Assembly (NCBI RefSeq): GCF_000497445.1
Contig: NZ_CM002285.1
Coordinates: forward strand, 3,959,447-4,023,446
Direction: 5' to 3'
From: Streptomyces roseochromogenus subsp. oscitans DS 12.976
GTDB taxonomy: Bacteria > Actinomycetota > Actinomycetes > Streptomycetales > Streptomycetaceae
Length of the DNA: 64,000 nt
Under the pieces are notes generated by a model. The model made no database searches and was not told where the DNA came from. It worked only from the letters and a program-made list of their open reading frames with translations. This document shows positions 52,488-61,237 of the stretch, piece by piece. Numbering within the stretch: position 1 is the stretch's first letter; each line of letters starts with the position of its first letter. A program made the translations under genes and the position numbers.

Positions 52488-53417
52488 ATGGCCGCTCTCG
52501 GATGGCTCACCCCCCGTAGGCGCTCCGCCACGGCGCGCAGCGTGTTGGCAGGCGAGGCCTCGGCGGAGGCTGCCCGCAAGTCCTCGCAGGAAGCGCAGGA
52601 AACTCCGCAGGTCACCCGTGCGGAACCGGAGTTCCCGGTGCCGGGCGACGACAAGGCGGCCGCGTTCTTCGACCTCGACAACACCGTGATGCAGGGCGCC
52701 GCGCTGTTCCACTTCGGCCGGGGCCTGTACAAGCGGAAGTTCTTCGAGACGCGCGACCTCGCCAGGTTCGCCTGGCAGCAGGCCTGGTTCCGGCTGGCCG
52801 GCGTCGAGGACCCCGAGCACATGCAGGACGCCCGTGACTCGGCGCTGTCCATCGTCAAGGGCCACCGGGTCGCCGAGCTGGAGTCGATCGGCGAGGAGAT
52901 CTACGACGAGTACATGGCCGACCGCATCTGGCCCGGCACCCGCGCCCTGGCCCAGGCCCACCTGGACGCCGGCCAGAAGGTGTGGCTGGTCACGGCGGCC
53001 CCGGTGGAGATCGCCCAGGTGATCTCCCGCCGCCTCGGCCTCACGGGCGCGCTGGGCACGGTGGCGGAGTCGGTGGACGGCGTCTACACGGGCAAGCTGG
53101 TCGGCGAGCCGCTGCACGGCCCGGCGAAGGCGGAGGCGGTACGCGCCCTGGCGGCAGCCGAGGGCCTGGACCTCTCCCGCTGCGCGGCCTACAGCGACAG
53201 CCACAACGACATCCCCATGCTCTCCCTGGTCGGCCACCCCTACGCCATCAACCCCGACGCCAAGCTCCGCAAACACGCCCGCGAAAAGGACTGGCGCCTC
53301 CGCGACTACCGCACGGGCCGCAAGGCGGCGAAGGTGGGCATCCCGGCGGCGGCGGGCGTGGGCGCGGTCGCCGGTGGCACTGCTGCCGCGATCGCCCTGA
53401 GCCGGCGTCGCCGTTGA
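52488..53417 (+). CDS. HAD-IB family hydrolase (SerB1-like)
   Basis: A 309-residue protein. Haloacid-dehalogenase motifs: [16 protein letters not shown] (DxDxT/N), [10 protein letters not shown] (motif II) and [13 protein letters not shown] (motif IV DxxxD); the cap domain lies between. The N-terminal 45 residues are disordered and the C-terminus carries a short hydrophobic stretch ([20 protein letters not shown]) followed by Arg, possibly a membrane anchor. Similar proteins are annotated phosphoserine phosphatase-like; the true substrate is unclear. ATG 52488. It is part of the conserved block leading to bldN. Confidence 0.88.
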   Translation: MAALGWLTPRRRSATARSVLAGEASAEAARKSSQEAQETPQVTRAEPEFPVPGDDKAAAFFDLDNTVMQGAALFHFGRGLYKRKFFETRDLARFAWQQAWFRLAGVEDPEHMQDARDSALSIVKGHRVAELESIGEEIYDEYMADRIWPGTRALAQAHLDAGQKVWLVTAAPVEIAQVISRRLGLTGALGTVAESVDGVYTGKLVGEPLHGPAKAEAVRALAAAEGLDLSRCAAYSDSHNDIPMLSLVGHPYAINPDAKLRKHAREKDWRLRDYRTGRKAAKVGIPAAAGVGAVAGGTAAAIALSRRRR

Positions 53418-53843
53418 GTCCGAGTGGGCGGACACGGCTCAGCGCCGTAGCGGTGGAGGCCATCCGCCGACCGCGGCTCCGCCTGTGCTGATCACGCAGT
53501 TCCCCGCGCCCCTGGGGGAGCCGCAGCCGCACCTCACAGCGAGCAGCGCCCCACCCTCGTCCAGCAGCAGTCCCGCGCGCCCGGATTATGCCGCGGCCAC
53601 TTCAACACGCCCCGTACCTCGCCGAAACTAGCCCCTTTCCGATCAACAACCGATCAGGCTAGGGCACTTGATAGGCCGTCAACCGGTAACAGAAGCGACG
53701 CAATCGATGATTTGAGCAACTCGGTGTAGCAGTGCCTGCACGAAGCGTTATTCTCCTCAGACGCAAACCGGTACCTCTCCGTCGCTACGACGGGTGAACG
53801 GTCCCGCACTGCACGTGATGGAAGCTCTGCCTCTGGGAGTCCC
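53418..53843. other. Long intergenic region before bldN
   Basis: 426 bases with no gene. It contains a Streptomyces-type repetitive GCAGTTCCCCGCGCCCCT at 53496-53513. The segment from about 53640 (TAGGGCACTTGATAGGCCGT to the GTG of bldN) is relatively A/T-rich, as expected of a long leader with developmental control elements. Known regulation of bldN in S. coelicolor includes repression by BldD, but I could not point to a certain BldD box here. Confidence 0.45.
53496..53513. repeat. Streptomyces dispersed repeat element (GCAGTTCCCCGCGCCCCT type)
   Basis: This 18-base sequence is a common dispersed intergenic motif in Streptomyces genomes, usually with a GC-rich hairpin. Here GCGCCCCTGGGGGAGCC follows it and gives a short stem. 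Identified from memory of the motif. Confidence 0.5.
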
Positions 53844-54632
53844 GTGTACCCACACGTCGGGGTTGACGCCTCGGGCCTGGCTACGCTGCGCGCAACAGTC
53901 GCGACGGTCAAAGAGACGCTGCGCGGCCTCGTCCCCACCGCGTACGCCGTCCCCGCCTTCGCCGCCGCCACGCCCACCGGCCCGTGCTACGCGCTGGCCG
54001 ACGGCAGTGCCGCCGTCGGCAGACGAGGGCGCTCCGCCGGCGCGGGCGCAGCCACCACCGCCCGCCGCCCGGCCGCCGACAGCGACAGCGCCCGGATGAT
54101 GGACCTGGTCGAACGCGCTCAGGCGGGCGAGGCCGAGGCCTTCGGCCGACTGTACGACCAGTACAGCGACACGGTGTATCGGTATATCTACTACCGCGTC
54201 GGCGGCCGGGCCACGGCCGAGGACCTCACCAGCGAGACCTTTCTGCGGGCGCTCAGAAGGATCGGCACCTTCACCTGGCAGGGCCGCGACTTCGGCGCCT
54301 GGCTGGTGACGATCGCCCGGAACCTCGTCGCAGACCACTTCAAGTCCAGTCGCTTCCGGCTGGAGGTCACCACCGGCGAGATGCTCGATGCCAACGAGGT
54401 CGAGCGCTCCCCGGAGGACTCCGTCCTCGAGTCGCTCTCCAACGCCGCGCTCCTCGACGCCGTACGCCGCCTCAACCCGCAGCAGCAGGAGTGTGTGACG
54501 CTCCGCTTTCTGCAGGGCCTCTCGGTCGCCGAGACCGCCCGCGTCATGGGCAAGAACGAGGGTGCCATCAAGACCCTCCAGTACCGCGCCGTTCGCACCC
54601 TGGCCCGGCTTCTGCCGGACGACGCGCGCTGA
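53844..54632 (+). CDS. bldN: Sigma-BldN, developmental ECF sigma factor with N-terminal pro-sequence
   Basis: A 262-residue ECF sigma factor. The N-terminal extension of about 85 residues (MYPHVGVDASGLATLRATVA onward) is the pro-sequence that distinguishes BldN. Region 2 follows with EAFGRLYDQYSDTVYRYIYY, GRATAEDLTSETFLRA, and region 4 with LNPQQQECVTLRFLQGLSVA and MGKNEGAIKTLQYRAVRTL. In S. coelicolor and S. venezuelae BldN drives aerial mycelium genes including bldM, chaplins and rodlins. GTG start. It is followed by rsbN, encoding its anti-sigma factor. Confidence 0.95.
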   Translation: MYPHVGVDASGLATLRATVATVKETLRGLVPTAYAVPAFAAATPTGPCYALADGSAAVGRRGRSAGAGAATTARRPAADSDSARMMDLVERAQAGEAEAFGRLYDQYSDTVYRYIYYRVGGRATAEDLTSETFLRALRRIGTFTWQGRDFGAWLVTIARNLVADHFKSSRFRLEVTTGEMLDANEVERSPEDSVLESLSNAALLDAVRRLNPQQQECVTLRFLQGLSVAETARVMGKNEGAIKTLQYRAVRTLARLLPDDAR

Positions 54633-54720
54633 GCCACAGCCCGCGCCCCACCACACACGGCGACGCTCAACTCACGTTCCGTGATGGCTCGTTGCCTTTC
54701 CGATCCGGTCATCCGCCGTC

Positions 54721-54749
54721 CGTAACCCAAGTGCCGCGCCAGTCGTTGT
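54721..54749 (+). promoter_or_regulatory. Candidate sigma-BldN promoter for rsbN
   Basis: CGTAAC (54721-54726) and CGTTGT (54744-54749) are separated by 17 bases, 130 bases before the rsbN start. This resembles the -35/-10 pattern reported for BldN-dependent promoters, and rsbN is a known BldN target in S. venezuelae. The match is by eye. Confidence 0.5.
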
Positions 54750-54879
54750 GCGGGATACAGGCTCCCTGTGGTCACGTCTGGCCGACCCTGATCACTCGAT
54801 CGTGTGGAAGTGGTCGCGGGCGTGCAACCCTCAGGACCCCCTGGGGAGTCGACCGTGATGACGAGAGGAGGTGCCGCCA

Positions 54880-56096
54880 GTGATCGCGAACGTATCGGCA
54901 CACCGGCGGGCGAACGCCTTCGCCCAGGCCCTGGATGAGCTGTCCGACCGGGACACGGCGGCCGAGCAGTCCGTAAGCCCGGCGGGTTGCCCGCCGACCG
55001 CCGAGGAACAGACCGAGCGGGGCGAACTCCTCGCCCTCGCCGGGGACCTCGGTGCGCTGCCAAGCCGCAGCTCGACCCCGAGGTCAAGGTCGTGCAGCGC
55101 GCCCAACTGGTGGCCGCGATGGAGGCCATGCTCCAGGAGGGCACCGGGGCGGCGGACGTATCGGTACCCAGACAGAAGGGCGCGCACCGGGCGAGCCCGC
55201 TGGCCAAACTCCGCCCGCGCTCCCGGCTGACCAAGGGCCTCGCCGCGGGCGGGCTCAGCGTCGGCGTGGCCGCCGGAGCCTTCGGCGGGGTCGCCGCCGC
55301 CAGCTCCGACGCCCTGCCCGGCGACTCGCTGTACGGCCTCAAACGCGGCATCGAGGACTTCAAGCTCAACTACCTGACCGACGGCGACGACGCACGCGGC
55401 CAGACCTATCTGGACCAGGCTTCGACCCGGCTCAGCGAGGCCCGTCGGCTGATGGAACGCGGCCGCAGCGGCCACCTGGACCACGAGTCCATCGGCGAGA
55501 TCCGCCGCACGCTCTCCGGCATGCAGCGCGACGTCACCGAGGGCCACCGCCTGCTCCACGAGGCCTATGAGGCCGACCCCGGCTCGCTCGGCCCGATCCA
55601 GGCCCTGTCCACCTTCTCCCGCGCCCACCGCGAAGCCTGGAGCGTGCTCAGCGGCAAGCTGCCCGTGCAGCTCGGCGACGTCAAACAGCAGGTGTCGTCG
55701 GTGTTCGACGCCATAGACCAAGAGGTCGCCCCGCTGCAGTCGCTGCTCCCGCAGTCGCCCGCCCAGGGCGGCGACGGCAAGCACCAGGGCTCCGGCTCGG
55801 CGAGCAACGGCACCTCTGGCGGCCACCGGTCGACCCCGCCCAGCGCCTCCGGCCACAACCCGTCCTCCGGCAAGCACCCGAGCACCGGCGACCCGAGCGG
55901 CACGGCGGGCGGCAGCGGCGGCGTGGGCCTCATCGGCGGCGACACGGGCGGCCTGCTCGAACCACCGAAGACCGGCCCCGGCAGCGGCACCCCGTCCACC
56001 ACCAAGCCCCCGTCCACCACCCCGGACGTCACCATCCCACCCCTCCTCCCGGGCCTGCTGCCAGGCCTCGGCATCGAGGGCGAGGACACACACTGA
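54880..56096 (+). pseudogene. rsbN: RsbN-type anti-sigma-BldN factor, apparent single-base frameshift
   Basis: The start is GTG 54880 after GAGGAGG. The N-terminal anti-sigma frame reads IANVSAHRRANAFAQALDEL up to AGDLGALP; continuation in another frame gives KPQLDPEVKVVQRAQLVAAM, a transmembrane helix (GLAAGGLSVGVAAGAFGGVA), a DUF5667 extracytoplasmic domain (ALPGDSLYGLKRGIEDFKLN) and a Ser/Pro/Gly-rich tail ending at 56096. The two parts join if one base is added at about 55060-55062 (LPKPQLDPEV). Restored length is about 405 residues. If real, the cytosolic sigma-binding region would be cut from its membrane domain. A sequencing error is equally possible. Confidence 0.8.
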
Positions 56097-56111
56097 CACC
56101 GATACGGCTAT

Positions 56112-56155
56112 GACGGTGGGGGGCACCCTTCCCGAGCGGGGTGCCCCCCACCGTC
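56112..56155. terminator. Strong hairpin between rsbN and acyltransferase genes
   Basis: GACGGTGGGGGGCACCC and GGGGTGCCCCCCACCGTC form a nearly perfect stem of about 17 bases around TTCCCGAGC. It serves both convergent genes and touches the stop codon of the minus-strand acyltransferase gene. Confidence 0.9.
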
Positions 56156-57218
56156 AGAAGAACACCGACCGCCGCTGCACCAACAGCTTGTACAGCGTGT
56201 GCTGGATCTGCTCCCGTACCTGATCGGTCAGGTTGAACATCAGCATCGGATCCTCGGCGGCCTCCGCCGGATACCCGTCCGTCGGAATCGGCTCACCGAA
56301 CTGAATCGTCCACTTGGTCGGCAGCGGAACCGCACCGAGCGGCCCCAGCCACGGGAACGTGGGCGTCAACGGGAAGTACGGAAAGCCCAGCAGCCGCGCC
56401 AGCGTCTTCGCGTTGCCGAGCATCGGATAGATCTCCTCCGCCCCGACGATCGAGCACGGAATGATCGGCGCCCCCTGCCGCAGGGCCGTGGAGACGAAGC
56501 CGCCCCGGCCGAACCGCTGCAGCTTGTACCGCTCGCTGAAAGGTTTCCCGATGCCCTTGAAGCCCTCCGGCATCACCCCGACCAGCTCACCCTGACCCAG
56601 CAGCCGCTCCGCGTCCTCCGCGCACGCCAGGGTGTGCCCCAGCTTGCGGGCCAGCTCGTTGACCACCGGCAGCACGAAGACCAAGTCGGCCGCGAGCAGC
56701 CTCAGATGCCGGTCGGCCGGATGGTGGTCGTGCACCGCCACCTGCATCATCAGCCCGTCCAGCGGCAGCGTCCCCGAGTGGTTGGCGACGATCAGCGCCC
56801 CGCCCTCGGCCGGGATGTTCTCGATGCCCTTCACCTCGACCCGGAAGTACTTCTCGTACACCGGCCGCAGCAGCGACATCAGGACCTGGTCGGTCAGCTC
56901 CTCGTCGAAACCGAAGTCGTCGACGTCGTAGTCCCCGGTCAGCCGGCGCCGCAGAAAGGCCAGCCCGGCCGCCACGCGCTTCTCCAGGCCCCCGCCGGGC
57001 CCGTCGGCACCCGACCGCTCCAGTGGCTCCTCCTCACGGCTCACAGGCCCATCTTCCTGCGCCCGGACCCGGCCCGGCAGCGGCTGGACCTCACCCAGCT
57101 CCCCGGCCTCGCCGAGGGAGCCGCGCCGGCTGCCCGTGCTCCGGCGCCGCGCCGGGCGCTGAGCTGCGCCCCCGCGGGACCGGTCGTCGTCGAACGGAAT
57201 GACCTTGGCGTCCGCCAT
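56154..57218 (-). CDS. PlsC-like lysophospholipid acyltransferase family protein
   Basis: A 354-residue protein. The acyltransferase motif I is NHSGTLPLDGLMM, later GVMPEGFKGIGKPFSERYKL (motif III-like) and GAPIIPCSIVGAEEI (motif IV). The first about 85 residues are charged and disordered. The His-Asp spacing is longer than the HX4D of PlsC, as in the actinobacterial DAGAT-like subgroup. It probably acylates a glycerolipid. ATG 57218 lies 15 bases after the stop of the NAD-dependent epimerase gene, forming an operon; the pair resembles Rv0501-Rv0502 of M. tuberculosis, as I recall. Confidence 0.88.
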   Translation of the reverse strand: MADAKVIPFDDDRSRGGAAQRPARRRSTGSRRGSLGEAGELGEVQPLPGRVRAQEDGPVSREEEPLERSGADGPGGGLEKRVAAGLAFLRRRLTGDYDVDDFGFDEELTDQVLMSLLRPVYEKYFRVEVKGIENIPAEGGALIVANHSGTLPLDGLMMQVAVHDHHPADRHLRLLAADLVFVLPVVNELARKLGHTLACAEDAERLLGQGELVGVMPEGFKGIGKPFSERYKLQRFGRGGFVSTALRQGAPIIPCSIVGAEEIYPMLGNAKTLARLLGFPYFPLTPTFPWLGPLGAVPLPTKWTIQFGEPIPTDGYPAEAAEDPMLMFNLTDQVREQIQHTLYKLLVQRRSVFF

Positions 57219-57233
57219 CGTGTGCCGCTCTCC

Positions 57234-58295
57234 TCAGTTGGCGCTGTGCGTCGTGGTCCGGCCGCCGCCCCCCGCGGCCAGCGCGGCGATCCGGTCGACG
57301 GCCCCCGCGAGGGCCTCCGGCGGCACCAGCCCGGGACCCTGGCCCCGGGCGAAGTCCGCGAACGTCTCCGCCGTCGTGTACCTGGGCGTGAAGCCCAGCG
57401 TCTCGCGCATCTGGACCGTGTCCACCACACGCCCGTGCGTGAGCAGCCGGATCTGCTCCGGCGAGAAGTCCGTCATTCCGAGCGTACGCACCAGCGAACC
57501 CGCCCAGGTGACGGCGGGCAGCAGCAGCGGCACGGTCGGCCGCCCGAGCCGCCGGGAGCACTGCGAGAGCAGCAGCACACCGTCCCCGGCGATATTGAAC
57601 GTGCCGCTGTTGAGGGTGCCCCGGCGCGGCTCGTGCGAGGCGATCCTGAGCACCTCGACGACGTCGTCCTCGTGCACGAACTGCAGCCGCGGGTCGTAGC
57701 CGAACACGGTCGGCAGCACCGGCAGCGCGAAGTACGAGGCGAGCGGGGTGTCCGCGGCCGGCCCGAGGATGTTGGCGAACCGCAGCACGCACACCGCGAC
57801 GTCCGGCCGCCGCCGGGCGAACCCGCGCACATACCCCTCGACCTCGACGGTGTCCTTCGCGAAGCCGCCGCTCGGCAGTGACTTGGGCGGGGTCGTCTCG
57901 GTGAAAACGGCCGGATCGCGCGGTGCGGAGCCGTAGACGTTCGTACTGGACTTCACCACCAGCCGCCGCACGGTCGGCGACTTCTGGCAGGCGCCGAGCA
58001 GCTGCATGGTGCCGATGACGTTGGTCTCCTTGACCGTGGCCCGGCTGCCGCTGCCCAGCGCCGTGCCCGTCACATCCATGTGGACGACCGTGTCGGCGCC
58101 CGTCTCGGCGAGCACCCGGGCGATCGTCGGCAGCCGGATGTCGGCCTGGATGAAGTCCGCCCCGCCCAGATGGTGCGCCGGTGGCACCGCGTCCACGGCG
58201 ATCACCCGGTCGACCTCAGGATCCCGCTGGATCCGCCGCACGAACCGGCCGCCCAGTTGCCGGGCCACTCCGGTGACGAGCACGACCTTCCCCAA
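57234..58295 (-). CDS. NAD-dependent epimerase/dehydratase (GalE2-like extended SDR)
   Basis: A 353-residue extended SDR. The nucleotide-binding motif is VVLVTGVARQLGGRFVRR, with GADFIQADIR and VVKSSTNVYGSAPRDP following. The YxxxK tyrosine is not obvious: the region reads FAKDTVEVEGYVRGFARR, so catalysis may differ from GalE. LRFANILGP and FVHEDDVVEVLRIA fit the family. It is the first gene of an operon with the acyltransferase. In M. tuberculosis the equivalent is named galE2. True substrate unknown. Confidence 0.85.
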   Translation of the reverse strand: MGKVVLVTGVARQLGGRFVRRIQRDPEVDRVIAVDAVPPAHHLGGADFIQADIRLPTIARVLAETGADTVVHMDVTGTALGSGSRATVKETNVIGTMQLLGACQKSPTVRRLVVKSSTNVYGSAPRDPAVFTETTPPKSLPSGGFAKDTVEVEGYVRGFARRRPDVAVCVLRFANILGPAADTPLASYFALPVLPTVFGYDPRLQFVHEDDVVEVLRIASHEPRRGTLNSGTFNIAGDGVLLLSQCSRRLGRPTVPLLLPAVTWAGSLVRTLGMTDFSPEQIRLLTHGRVVDTVQMRETLGFTPRYTTAETFADFARGQGPGLVPPEALAGAVDRIAALAAGGGGRTTTHSAN

Positions 58296-58441
58296 GATCA
58301 GCGCCTTCTTTCTACGACCGCCGTGTGTGCGGCCAACTTAGCGGGTTGATGTTGCGCTGTGATGACCACCCGATGCACGAAGTGACGGAAATTCACTGAT
58401 CGGAATATGCCGGGTACGACCGTGCGAGTACCCGGATATGC

Positions 58442-58477
58442 CTGTGGCCCCCCACCAGTACCGATGGGAGGCCACAG
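58442..58477. terminator. Hairpin downstream of the bS22 gene
   Basis: CTGTGGCCCCCCACC and GATGGGAGGCCACAG form a stem of about 13 pairs with a short loop, with some imperfect pairs. It lies about 28 bases beyond the stop of the small minus-strand gene and should terminate it. Confidence 0.7.
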
Positions 58478-58505
58478 ACAGCGCCGACACGCTCTCGCGC
58501 GCCGC

Positions 58506-58604
58506 TTACTTCTTGTTGCGACGCTGAACGCGCGTGCGCTTGAGCAGCTTGCGGTGCTTCTTCTTGGCCATCCGCTTGCGCCGCTTCTTGATAACAGAGC
58601 CCAC
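58506..58604 (-). CDS. Ribosomal protein bS22 / AURKAIP1-COX24 domain protein
   Basis: A 32-residue, extremely basic protein read as [20 protein letters not shown] with a GTG start at 58604, ending [10 protein letters not shown]. It matches the actinobacterial small-subunit protein bS22 found in Mycobacterium ribosomes. It is easily overlooked because of its size. A terminator follows at 58442-58477. Neighbours (excisionase-like HTH upstream, epimerase downstream) match the order in Mycobacterium, as I recall (Rv0500A, Rv0500B, galE2). Confidence 0.92.
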   Translation of the reverse strand: MGSVIKKRRKRMAKKKHRKLLKRTRVQRRNKK

Positions 58605-58740
58605 GACTACCCTCGCTCACTTCTCATCACTCGGTTGTTTGGGCGCCATGGGCCCACACGACCTACGAGGGGCTAGCCTACCCAACCGAGCGCCCAGGTC
58701 GTAATCGAGGGGGTACCCCGGGGTAACCCGAGGGTCGCCG

Positions 58741-58953
58741 TCAGGCAGTCTCCACCCCCACATAGCTGTCACGGAGGTACTCGTGTACCGCTTGTTCCGG
58801 GACGCGGAAGGACCGCCCCACCCGGATCGCGGGCAGATGACCGCTGTGCACCAGGCGGTACACGGTCATCTTCGACACTCGCATCACCGAGGCGACTTCC
58901 GCCACGGTAAGGAACTGAACCTCGTTCAGAGGCCTCTCGCCAGCTGCAGCCAT
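58741..58953 (-). CDS. Excisionase-like (BldC-like) HTH DNA-binding protein
   Basis: A 70-residue MerR/excisionase-type HTH. FLTVAEVASVMRVSKMTVYR is the helix-turn-helix, then LVHSGHLPAIRVGRSFRVPE is the wing and final strand. It is related to, but distinct from, BldC. ATG 58953. Conserved in actinobacteria beside bS22 and galE2-like genes, so it is a core regulator rather than part of a phage. Confidence 0.9.
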   Translation of the reverse strand: MAAAGERPLNEVQFLTVAEVASVMRVSKMTVYRLVHSGHLPAIRVGRSFRVPEQAVHEYLRDSYVGVETA

Positions 58954-59082
58954 GACACACCTGAACCTTCCGCACTCGACGGCCACCGGCTTCCCCTTCC
59001 GGTGACTCTTCGTCGTTGCGTGCTCACTCCCCAATGTAGGGGCGGGTGATGCAAGTGGGGAAGAGGTGCACCCATCGCAGGC

Positions 59083-59898
59083 CTACTGTGACAGACATGC
59101 TCGTTTGAGTACGTAGCGGGTAAGCGGCCGGTAGTGAGCAGACCGCACTGCGTCATCAACCGGAACGGCGACGGACACGCGCCCCTCCGCCTCCCCCACG
59201 AACAGCGCCGGATCATCGGTGTCGGCCAGACCGATGGCCTCGAACCCCAGCTGACCAGCACCGCAGACCCAGCCGTGGTCCCCCACGACCAGCTCGGGCA
59301 ACGGCCCGCCGCCCTCCGCCGCGGCCTCCAGCACGACCCGAACCGGCAGCGGCGAATGACAGTGCACGCCCGGCTCACAACCGGGGCGCCCACCGTCGGT
59401 TTCCCGCACCAACCCGACTCCTCGTGCGTAGTCCACCGCACACGTACGTAGACCGAACCGGGTCAATATGTCGACACAGCGACCCTGCGCCGGAGTGAGC
59501 ACGTCACATCCCGCCGCCGAGAGCGCGTCCGCGAGTCCGGCGTAGAACCCGAGCAGCCGCTGCGGATGCCCGGTCCCGAACAGCACCGGCGCGCCCCGCC
59601 TGGCCGCCTCCCGGATCCGACCCGCGAACGCGTCCAGCGCGGCCAGCGTCCGCTCCGGATCGATCACATCCGGTCCCGAAGTGTGCCCGGGATCGGCCGA
59701 AACCCCGCACTTCTCCGCCATGAGCCGCAGTAAATCCGGCTGCCCCCAGGCCCCTTCAGGATCGATCCCGATCAACACCCGGGGATCCCGGGCGGCGAAG
59801 AGCCGATAACTCCGCAGACTGTCCTCCCGAGAGGTCCCCACCTCCCCGGCAAGCCGAACAGCCAGCAGATGCGCGCGTAGAGCTCCGCTGGTCGACAC
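59083..59898 (-). CDS. Phosphatase-like protein, unknown specificity
   Basis: A 271-residue protein from GTG 59898. Segments such as RVLIGIDPEGAWGQPDLLRL, VLFGTGHPQRLLGFYAGLAD and LPELVVGDHGWVCGAGQLGF contain conserved Gly, Asp and His residues typical of the Streptomyces protein usually annotated as a phosphatase. I could not map a standard catalytic motif. The GTG was selected because no ATG lies in frame before the conserved part and the extension is Arg-rich. No ribosome binding site is clear. Situated between the excisionase-like gene and acuC. Confidence 0.7.
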   Translation of the reverse strand: MSTSGALRAHLLAVRLAGEVGTSREDSLRSYRLFAARDPRVLIGIDPEGAWGQPDLLRLMAEKCGVSADPGHTSGPDVIDPERTLAALDAFAGRIREAARRGAPVLFGTGHPQRLLGFYAGLADALSAAGCDVLTPAQGRCVDILTRFGLRTCAVDYARGVGLVRETDGGRPGCEPGVHCHSPLPVRVVLEAAAEGGGPLPELVVGDHGWVCGAGQLGFEAIGLADTDDPALFVGEAEGRVSVAVPVDDAVRSAHYRPLTRYVLKRACLSQ

Positions 59899-60064
59899 GG
59901 ATGCGATGGTGACGCATCGGGGAGGAGGTGCGGGACGAAACCGGGGGAATTGCGCACAGTTGGCGTAATGGGCGCCGTCGGCTTCGCAGTGCCGCTGCGG
60001 GCGGTCGTGCCGCTGGGGCGGCGCGGGCAAGCGCCGCCACCCGCCCAGCACCAGCCGCGCCGCG

Positions 60065-61237
60065 CTACGGCAGAAGCCCTCGCAGCGGAAACACGGCCCG
60101 CCGAGTGGCCAGCACAGCCTGATCCAGCCGATCCGCAGGGTCGTAACCCGCATCCCACGACGCCCAACTCACCGGCCACCGCCCATCAGTCATCCGCTGC
60201 GGCCCCAACTGCCGAGTCCGGGCGAACACCTCCTGACGCCACCCCTCAGGAATCACCGTCTCCGGCGCCACCGGCCGCCCCGCCGCGATCCCCACCAGAT
60301 GCGTCCACGACCGGGGCACGACATCCACGACCGCGTACCCCCCACCCCCCAACGCGACCCACTTCCCCCCGGCGTACTCGTGCGCCAGCTCATGACACGC
60401 CACCTGCACGGCCCGCTGCGCGTCCAGCGAAACGGCAAGATGCGCCAGCGGATCCTCGAAGTGCGTGTCAGCCCCGTGCTGCGACACCAGCACCTGCGGC
60501 CGGAACTCCGCGAGCAGCTCCGGCACCACCGAGTGAAACGCCCGTACCCACCCCGGGTCCCCGGTCCCCGCCGGCAACGCCACATTCACGGCGGACCCCT
60601 CCCCGGCCCCGGCACCGACCTCCTCCGGCCACCCGGTCTGCGGGAACAACGTACGGGGATGCTCGTGCAGCGAGATCGTCAGAACCCGCGGATCCTCCCA
60701 GAACGCCGCCTGCACCCCGTCCCCGTGATGCACGTCGACATCCACATAGGCGACCCGCTCGGCTCCCAGCTCCAGCAGCCGGGCGATGGCCAGCGAGGCG
60801 TCGTTGTAGATGCAGAACCCCGACGCACCCCCCGGCATCGCATGATGCAGCCCGCCCGCGAAGTTCACGGCGTGCTCGGCATCCCCCCGCCACACCGCCT
60901 CCGCCGCCCCCACGGACTGCCCGGCGATCAACGCGGACACCTCGTGCATCCCGGCGAACGCGGGATCATCGACCGTACCGAGCCCGTACTCCCCCCGCGC
61001 CCCTGCCGGATCGGCCGACGCGGCCTTCACCGCATCGATGTAGTCCTCCCGGTGGACCAGCCGCAGCGTCGACTCACCGGCCGGCTTGGCCGCGACGACC
61101 GCCACCTCCCGGTCGAGCCCGAGGGCACCCACCAGTTTCCGGGTCAGCGCCAGCCGGACCGGATCCATCGGATGGTCCGGGCCGAAGTCATAGCCCGTTA
61201 CTGCCTCGTCCCACATCAGCTGTGCGCGGCCGCTCAT
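60065..61237 (-). CDS. acuC: Acetoin utilisation protein AcuC (class I histone deacetylase family)
   Basis: A 390-residue deacetylase. Active-site signatures: GGLHHAMPGGASGFCIYND, VDVDVHHGDGVQAAFWED (Zn-binding Asp/His), SQHGADTHFEDPL and GGGGYAVVDVVPRSW. In Bacillus AcuC deacetylates acetyl-CoA synthetase; a similar role is expected. An ATG nine bases upstream is a possible start. Its first about 50 bases overlap the 3' end of the MFS gene, so the two are cotranscribed. Substrate in Streptomyces not shown by sequence. Confidence 0.92.
   Translation of the reverse strand: MSGRAQLMWDEAVTGYDFGPDHPMDPVRLALTRKLVGALGLDREVAVVAAKPAGESTLRLVHREDYIDAVKAASADPAGARGEYGLGTVDDPAFAGMHEVSALIAGQSVGAAEAVWRGDAEHAVNFAGGLHHAMPGGASGFCIYNDASLAIARLLELGAERVAYVDVDVHHGDGVQAAFWEDPRVLTISLHEHPRTLFPQTGWPEEVGAGAGEGSAVNVALPAGTGDPGWVRAFHSVVPELLAEFRPQVLVSQHGADTHFEDPLAHLAVSLDAQRAVQVACHELAHEYAGGKWVALGGGGYAVVDVVPRSWTHLVGIAAGRPVAPETVIPEGWRQEVFARTRQLGPQRMTDGRWPVSWASWDAGYDPADRLDQAVLATRRAVFPLRGLLP

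Noticed and set aside
59928-60122. A plus-strand small gene with a strong GGGGAGGAGG before GTG 59928
   Set aside because: The translation is Arg/Ala-rich, antisense to acuC's 3' part, and has no recognisable feature.
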